From Polytrichum commune (taxonomy: Eukaryota; Streptophyta; Polytrichopsida; Polytrichales; Polytrichaceae), in contig OX485809.1 of the NCBI GenBank assembly GCA_950295325.1, forward strand, positions 39,279,081 through 39,343,080: 64,000 bases of DNA, written 5' to 3'. Both the position numbers and the translations under genes were made by a program. The notes below the pieces were generated by a model that ran no database searches, was not told where the DNA came from, and saw only the letters and a program-made list of their open reading frames with translations. Positions 57,180 through 64,000 of this stretch are shown here, one piece after another; within the stretch, counting starts at the first letter, position 1; each line of letters opens with the position of its first letter.

Positions 57180-57400
57180 CAAACCCTTAACTCTGAAGCT
57201 TCCCTAAACTCTGAAGCTTCACTTCTGAAGCTTCCCTAAACTCTGAAGCTTCATTTCTGAAGCTTCCCTAAACTCTGAAGCTTCACTTCTGAAGCTTCCC
57301 TAAACTCTGAAGCTTCACTTCTGAAGCTTCCCTAAACTCTGAAGCTTCACTTCTGAAGCTTCAACTCTGAAGCTTCCTAAACTCTGAAGCTTCTAAAGAT
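57180..57400. repeat. 32-bp satellite built on GAAGCTTC
   Basis: About six copies of a 32-bp unit (TCTGAAGCTTCCCTAAAC + TCTGAAGCTTCACT). Each unit has two GAAGCTTC palindromes. Looser AAGCTT/AGCTCTCAAGC variants extend the block to roughly 57120-57560. Confidence 0.9.
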
Positions 57401-57744
57401 CACCCTCAAGCTCTCAATCCGAAACTCTGAAGCTTTCCTACTCAAGCTCTCAAGCTTTTGAAACTCACAAACTCTCACACTGAAAGCTTTCACAAACTCA
57501 CAAGCTTTCACAAACTCAAAAGCTTTCACACAAGCTCTCAATCTGAAATCTCTCAAAACTTGCAACAAAACTAATTTAAAACTTCAAAACTAAAAAAAGC
57601 AAGAGCTTCGCTCTCTAAGCGCTCCGCTCCTCCTCTCCTCGAAATGACAAATGAGGAGAAGAGGAAGGGGCGCGGGGAGGTAGCTGCGCCGCTAGGGTTT
57701 CTCAGCACCTGCCACGTGGCACAACTCCACTGGCTAGGGCTGGG

Positions 57745-57825
57745 AGGGAGATGGGATGGGATGGTATGGGAGGTGATGGGAAGGGATGGGATGGGATGGG
57801 ATGCGATGGGAGATGGGAGCTGGTT
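57745..57825. repeat. (GGGAT)n-type microsatellite
   Basis: Imperfect repeats of GATGG/GGGATGGGAT on the plus strand. Confidence 0.85.
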
Positions 57826-57869
57826 GTATATTGGAACCCTTCATGTTATACTCATGCTTTGACATATTT

Positions 57870-59990
57870 ATATGTAATGGACGCGTTTAGGGCATTAACT
57901 TGAAAAGCTAAGTTCAAATACATGAATTTTACTCGTTTTATTTCCTTAGTACCTCTACATTTGGATTCCTTGTAAACATATTTTAGAAAAGTATGCTCAG
58001 TTAATTCGTAATAAACAATGCAGGTCATTTCCTAGGTTTACAATGTAGAATCCACCCCCAAAGATATGTATATGGTGTTTTAAAATATAGTTTACGTAAG
58101 AGCTAGATATCTTTCAATTCATTCGATGGTTCCTCAAATAAATATTACATGCAAAAAAGAATTTATAATAATATGAGATTGCGGAGAGTTGCTATATGAT
58201 AGGATGTCAATTCAAGTTCCAATATTAGGTGTTAGCTTGAACTAATGCATTTCTGGAGTGGTCAACTATTTTGCTAGCATCAACTACGAGCTTGCGATGA
58301 ATGAAGTTAGTGCAATTACAAGGGTTTTTGAGGAGTCAATATTGTTTGTGTGTGTAATGTATCCTAGTAACAATCTAAAACCTAAACCCAAATACCACAT
58401 ACACAACTTTCACAAACCCTAAACCCCTAAACCCTACCCCGAAACCCTAACCCTAAACCCTACATCCCTGCATCTTTTTATCTTACCAACCTTTCTTATA
58501 TGTGGCCATGTTGTTGTCTAAGGGCATGTCAAATTGGTCTACCAATGTTGGTTGGATGGAGAATGCTTAATTCCGTTCATAACAACTATAATAATTGATA
58601 ATGATGCCAATTGTCATTTTCACATTCCAAATTAATAGATTTGAGATAAAACTTTGGTTTAGGTGATAAGTGAAATTTCAAATATTCCCTCTTTCACCTT
58701 AATGGTTCTGAGTGAAATTTCATCACACAATCCACGATCTTATTATAATAACATGCATGTCTTAAGACTTCAATTTATATCAACACTTTAAGCTATGATG
58801 ATGCACATCCTTCTCATAGGATGCAAAACATATATTAATTGTAAATACATACTATTGTATGCACCATTCCAAATTAATAGTGCATTTCCCCAAACCCTAA
58901 AAGTCTATTTCCAATAGGACCTCAACTCATTTAATCATGTGTCAACTTAAACTAACAATCAAACAATGCATTCAACTATAAATATCACTAATGATCTAAT
59001 AAACATTTAACCAATGTGTATCCGTACCCTTACAACAAGTGGACGAAAATTCAATTTCCAATAGGACGTCAAACACATAATAATTGTAACTATGATTCAA
59101 CGTTACGGTAGCTAGTATGGTTTCAAGTCTCAATGATCATTACGCTATCATACTATGCAGCATTACAAATTGATTAATCCTTCCTACTCATGCCATTTTA
59201 ATTCCTTATTTTTACACCTAGATACCATTTGAAAGAAGACCTAACTTACATATATTATTAGGTATAATTAGTTCATAATGTCCTCAATCTACCCTAGTGC
59301 AAGCCATTATGGATTAACCTGATTTTTAGTTGTATTCATGCACTTGGTGACCATATTACGGTCATTTTTTGATGTGAAACATATGATACCTATAATTTTA
59401 GGGGCGTCCGCAACATGTTCTTAGCCACTCTGACCTCATTGTGTGTGTGTGTGTATATGTGTATATATGTATAGATATATATATCTATGACTTCGACATT
59501 CATAACTTTATTAGGCATCAATTGTCAATTAACTTGGACTTCATACCTTAGTCGCAAATCATTAAATATTCAATGTTAACCATCTCCATATTTAGACATT
59601 ATGTGTATATGTATATACATATATTTCGATGAGACCTTGGTCACAACTAAGGTGTGCAACCGATTTATATATTTTCAATATGTTGGCGTGCATGCAAGGC
59701 ATGTTCCATACATGACAGTGCTATTTATATAATTCCGCATGGATGGAATGGGAGATTGTTAGATCAAAGAAGGCGGCGGGAATCCGCTTTTTAAAGAGCA
59801 TCCAAGGGATTTTGAACCAGCGGGGTGAAGTACTTAAAGCTCTTCCCCCCACAATAAAGCTCTTTTCAGCGGCACATGCAAGTGTGCGCTCTACAGACCT
59901 CACCGAACGCGCTCAAGCCATTTCGTGTGCGCCAACCCTACACCACCCAGGTACAGTACAGGCTGTACCTACCGCATATACCGCCGTAAA
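57870..59990. other. AT-rich interval with simple repeats
   Basis: No gene recognised. A GTGTGTGT/ATATAT stretch lies at 59440-59485. The last 260 bases (59730-59990) are more GC-rich and open in frames on both strands, without a recognisable product. Confidence 0.5.
58376..58466. repeat. Interstitial plant-type telomere repeats
   Basis: Degenerate CCCTAAA units (AACCCTAAACCC, ACCCTAACCCTAAACCC) over about 90 bp, the complement of the plant TTTAGGG telomere repeat. Confidence 0.8.
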
Positions 59991-59999
59991 TACCGGAAC

Positions 60000-61252
60000 T
60001 TTACGAACGCACGTTCGTAAAGATGAGGAGCTTCAGGTTTAGACAAACGATTCGGACCTGTACATGGCAAGGATTTACGAACGTGCGTTCGTAAATTCCA
60101 CATGAGAGCATGTTCTGGATTGAGCTACTCATATGGATAGTCACATGCACGTAATCCATGTCAGTTATTTACGAACGTGCGTTCGTAAATATGCCTTCGA
60201 GGACCATGCAGACATATTTGACCCTTATCTATTGGTACCTGATGGTCGGTAATTTACGAACGTGCGTTCGTAAATCCCACCTGAAAGCATGTTTTGGATT
60301 GAGCTACTCATGGATAGTCACATGCACATAATCCATGGCAATTATTTACGAACGTGCGTTCGTAAATATGCCTTCGAGGATCATACATACATATTTGACC
60401 CGTATCTATTGGTACCTGATGGTCGGTAATTTACGAACGTGCGTTTGTAAATCCCACAAGAGATCATGTTTTGGATTAAGCTACTCATGGATAGTCACAT
60501 GCACATCATCTATGGCATTTATTTACGAACGTGCGTTCATAAATATGCCTTCGAGGTTCATACATACATATTTGATCCGTGTCTATTGGTACCTGATGGT
60601 CGGTAATTTACGAACGTGCGTTCGTAAATCCCACATGAGAGCATGTTCTGGATTGAGCTACTCATATGGTTAGTCATATGCACTTAATCCATGACAGTCA
60701 TTTACGAACGTGCGTTCGTAAGTATGCCTTCGAGGATCATACATACTTATTTGACCCGTATCTATTGGTACCTGATGGTCGGGAATTTACAAACGTGCGT
60801 TCGTAAATACATGTCATTATTGTCTACGCATCCAGCAACACATCTTCATTCATACACATCAGTATGGCAGTAATATACAAACACAGAATAGCAAGAAAAA
60901 TATGCTCATCGTTCGTCCGTGAAGGATGTGAACACGGGGTCGCACCCATTTACGAACGTCCGTTCGTAAATGGGTAGGTACGCAAAAGTCAACATAATCA
61001 AATTCACAATATGAAGGTGCTCAGTGTTCAAAATATTGTTGGAGTTGATTCAGGCATCATCTGCAGATTTACTACTTTTGTGCGTATGGACAAGTGTTCT
61101 CTTGTGATAGTATATCGCGCAGGTTCCTAAGTCAACATGGTACTTTGACCTACAAAACCGATATTCCTGAGGGTGCTCTCAGATGAGGGATCTCGAAGGC
61201 CGCCGGTTGCACATGGAGAAGTTACTGAGGTCACGAACGCGCGTTCGTAAAT
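60000..61252. repeat. Cluster of twelve palindromes upstream of the DUF7869-type gene
   Basis: Copies start at 60000, 60073, 60168, 60253, 60345, 60430, 60522, 60607, 60701, 60786, 60949 and about 61232. Most have centre TG; 60000 has CA, 60949 TC and 61232 CG. The copy at 60949 extends to a 32-bp palindrome (60944-60975) through ACCC/GGGT. The last copy lies about 320 bases before the proposed start codon. Confidence 0.92.
60073..60815 (+). repeat. Tandem array of about 177-180-bp units with two palindromes each
   Basis: Palindrome starts repeat at 60073/60253/60430/60607/60786 and 60168/60345/60522/60701, giving periods of 177-180 bp and just over four units. Between palindromes the units share GAGCTACTCAT...AGTCACATGCAC and TGCCTTCGAGGATCATACAT...TTGGTACCTGATGGTCGG. 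Units are roughly 90% alike by eye, and the palindromes are as well or better preserved than the spacers. Confidence 0.92.
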
Positions 61253-61573
61253 GCATGTGGCGTTCTCGGATTTCTGATTTCGTTGTCGGTTGTATGGGGA
61301 CAGGCGCTGGTCCGAACAGCAGGGCCCTCCTGGACGACTAACGATTGTTCTCCTCTTTGTCCATGTATTGTTTACATTAGTGAGGCTCCTAGATGTATGC
61401 TTAAAACGTTTTTTTGGGACGCATGTTCGTCTTTGTGCGTGTGGTTCTCCAATGGTGCACCAAAATTTGTTTGTCAATTTTGGGCCATTTATCTCCACAT
61501 ATATTCTATCCTCTCTTGTATGCATTGCGGTGGTGGTTGGGTTGATCATTTCATGGTGGTTGGTCTAGGCGGT

Positions 61574-64000
61574 ATGGCGTTGCATGTGGGTGATAGTTCA
61601 TTGGAGTTGTCGACGTATGCATCGTCATCCGATGCTGAATGTGAACTGTCTTCCCCGTCGGCAGATAGTAATGGTGTGCCAAACGTGAGGGGGGTGTTTG
61701 TGGATACATCCTCCCATGAATCTTTGGAAGTCCACGAACAATCTCTGCATTCCGGAGATGACCACGATGACATTCCGTTGTGTGCCGGTTTCGGGAGGGA
61801 GCAATGGGTTGGCCTTGATGTCGTTCTACTCAACGAGGTTGGTGTCCCGGTGGCAGATGACATATGTAGAAACTCCAATCCCCGTGATTGTGTCGATGCC
61901 AACGCCCTAGGTCTCGATGATGTTGGCGTGTGCATCTTGAACTCTTTGCTTCCGGTAGAGGTCCCGGTGACATGGAGATTTTCCTTGCGTCGATGGCCGC
62001 TTCGTCAAGTTCTACATGAGGAAGTGAGTTTGTGGGATTATGAGCGGCGGCATAAGCAAACGCAATTAGCTTTGTTGGCCAAAACACGTACTCGCAAAGG
62101 CCTCCGTAGATATGATTCAAACCGTGTGCCTCGCGGAGATAAGGAGCGTCGACGGGATCGGCTTTTGGGGGACGAATCTATCCGTCTAGTGTCCGGCAAG
62201 GATTGTTGCGCGAGGAAATGTTGCCAATTTTTCCCGTGGGAGAAAATTAGGTCTCTGCGTCAAGAGATGTGGCTTGCGGATTTTCGTATGAGGTCGGCTA
62301 AGAAACTCGAGGTCCACAGAAATTTGCACCTTGATACACATGGGCATAAGGTGGTGACACTTGAGAATGTTGATGTGTGTTGTACAGCGTGGTATACCAT
62401 CCACGCCGTCTCCAAGGCTGACTTTTATAGGTTTCGAAAGTATTCATCGTTGGGTCGCCGCTCTCGATTTCATGGCAACTCGGGCACAAAGAAACCTAGG
62501 GAGGCTACACTGCAAGCGTCCGCAACACTATCCACCATCATAGTGCCATTGGCCGATGCAATGCCCCACAAGACGAGGACATTGTTGTCAGGGGAGAAGG
62601 TTGTTCAAATGGTGTTGCCCACGGGCACAAAATGGAAGAACATCTTAACGGACATCAATGAAGTGGGTCGCATAGCGGGATGTGGGCCCATTTTTTTATC
62701 CAAGTTGAGTGTGATTAAAAACCAGCAGTTTGCGGAATACATTCTGAAAAGACCCGGGGACAAGTTCGCAAGGTGTACGACTGTGAAAAATACAAAGGTC
62801 TTCGAGACGCCCACCCCATAGGCACTGAATCTCATTCCAGACACCAGAAAAAATATATTGAGCATGTCAACAATCAAGAGGCACACCGTCAAGATTACTA
62901 TAAGAATCGTGCTCTATCCATAATGAGGCCCACAGAGGTTCTAACAGTCATCCATGATAAAATGGACCACGCCAAAACCGCATGCCCTTGTTATGCACGC
63001 AAAATAAAGGCCACGGATGGTCTCTTCAAGTTGCCCGTAGCTGTCACATGTTTGTATGAAATCACAACTACGTGTTTAAAGTATATCCAATTTTCTTGGG
63101 TGTGTTTGGCAAATGTCCAACTCCATACATCCGTTTAGTGGTTATTTGATTATTTTGGTCACGCATCGTTTGTTTTTTCCAGGTATGATTGCCCACGGCC
63201 ATGGGGACGTAAAGTATGCCCATTATGGTTTGGATTTTTACCCTGGGGATGCTAACCACACGGTGGGTTCATTTGCAAAACTGTTGCGCGATCTTGAGAA
63301 GCCACCGGTACATTCTTCCCATGCACTTTTTGATGGTTGTGGAACCACATCCCTTTATGAGGCAGTGCTTGCGGGGAAGGAGGTTTGTGTGTCGTCATTG
63401 CCAGAACCACCCGGAGAACCCATTTGTGCAAAATCATTGCCTCCAACTCTCCACGTTCAACTTGATAATTGTGCGAAACACAACAAATGTCGATACGTAT
63501 TTTGTTTTTGGTCATTGCTCGTGGCGAAAGGAATCTTCAAGGAGGTGTTTGTGTCTTTCTTGATGGTGGGACATACACACGACGACATTGATGCATCATT
63601 CGGACGGTGGAGCATGAAGTTACATGAAGAAGATTTTCCAACCATACCTCTTCTTATGAAATCGTATATGGATTTGGACCATATGCCAGTAATTCCGCAC
63701 TTGATTGAGGAAGTACCAGATTTCAAGGCCTTCATCAAGCCATACATGTTGAAGGGAGGGGACCGTTTGGTGGGGCATACCAAAGCACAACAATTCCGAT
63801 TTTATATGAGGGACGATGGTCTCCCGGCCATGCAATTCAAGCTTTTGTGCACATCTCCTAATTGGGGCCCGGATGATGGTATACTCGTATGGCGTCAAGA
63901 CAATGATGGGAAATGTTTGGTCCCGGATGGAGAACCAAAGCCTTGCAAACCCGAACCCATGAGGAATGGGCCGGAAATCATCAAAGGCATATCCGGATTC
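61574..64000 (+). pseudogene. DUF7869-type (putative transposase) gene, frameshifted, continues past window
   Basis: Exon 1 is open from an upstream in-frame stop; I prefer ATG 61574 (MALHVGDSSLELS). An acidic N-terminus leads to Cys/Arg-rich segments (KDCCARKCCQFFPW). At about 62776-62784 a one-base change breaks a C-x2-C motif (RC...DCEKYKGLR), and the protein resumes in the next frame to 63049. An intron (63050 GTTTGT to 63182 TTTTCCAG) joins in frame to exon 2 (63183 to the window end, open). Exon 2 carries CMIAHGHGD, HALFDGCGT, LHVQLDNCAKHNKCRYVFCFW and FLMVGHTHDDIDASFGRWS, the LDN...VGHTHxDID signature of the DUF7869 family of eukaryotic repeat-encoded proteins, probably an RNase H-like transposase. 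That function is inference. It lies just downstream of the palindrome array. Confidence 0.75.

Noticed and set aside
59721-60042. Short GC-richer open frames on both strands before the palindrome array
   Set aside because: No recognisable family; an organelle-derived fragment was considered, but I could not support it.
60335-60873. Frames of 112 and 60 codons in the palindrome array with repeated YERAFVN peptides
   Set aside because: Both strands of the palindrome read as I-Y-E-R-x-F-V-N without stops, so the frames come from the repeat itself.
1-64000. tRNA and rRNA genes
   Set aside because: I looked for T-arm and acceptor patterns by eye and saw no convincing cloverleaf; a tRNAscan run would settle it.

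Overview
The window is transposon-rich plant nuclear DNA. It holds Athila/Tat-like Ty3/gypsy and Ty1/copia elements, a jacalin-type lectin gene with short GT-AG introns, a plant-style FCP1/NIF-like HAD protein, and an interstitial TTTAGGG-type telomere remnant. A seed-free land plant is plausible because piggyBac elements are rare in flowering plants, but the species cannot be fixed from the sequence.

Layout. 1-9150: a nearly intact Ty3/gypsy element (copy A, minus strand; its 3' LTR lies outside the window). 9151-16600: a GC-rich region with a multi-exon unknown gene (9742-14226), an FCP1-like gene (14677-15444) and a doubtful proline-rich reading frame. It carries 18 copies of a 22-bp palindrome, arms TTTACGAACG / CGTTCGTAAA around a free central dinucleotide, in the upstream region, in every intron, and twice inside an exon. 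18061-23796: a complete piggyBac element (TTAA duplication, 14-bp terminal repeats) with a transposase broken by a frameshift and a nonsense codon. 26275-27668: a long imperfect inverted repeat. 27735-28780: a decayed copia pol. 29172-31401: a four-exon, three-domain jacalin lectin gene (minus strand), the best candidate for a working host gene. 31589-38520: a tandem array repeating the lectin's promoter-proximal DNA, split by a solo LTR (33834-36068, duplication ACCCC). 42435-44812: another solo-LTR-like element (duplication GGATG). 45300-56661: gypsy copy B (plus strand), almost identical to copy A. 56662-59990: satellite and microsatellite DNA. 60000-61252: an array of about 177 bp units with two palindromes each, just upstream of a broken gene of the DUF7869 type (61574 to beyond 64000) that looks like a transposase.

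Most of the sequence is mobile-element biology. The most unusual signal is the 22-bp palindrome family, shared by two unrelated gene neighbourhoods about 45 kb apart. Its fixed arms and variable 2-bp centre look like dimeric protein-binding or recombination sites. A second unusual signal is a GT-AG-bounded 257-bp segment present in only one of the three gypsy LTRs in view.
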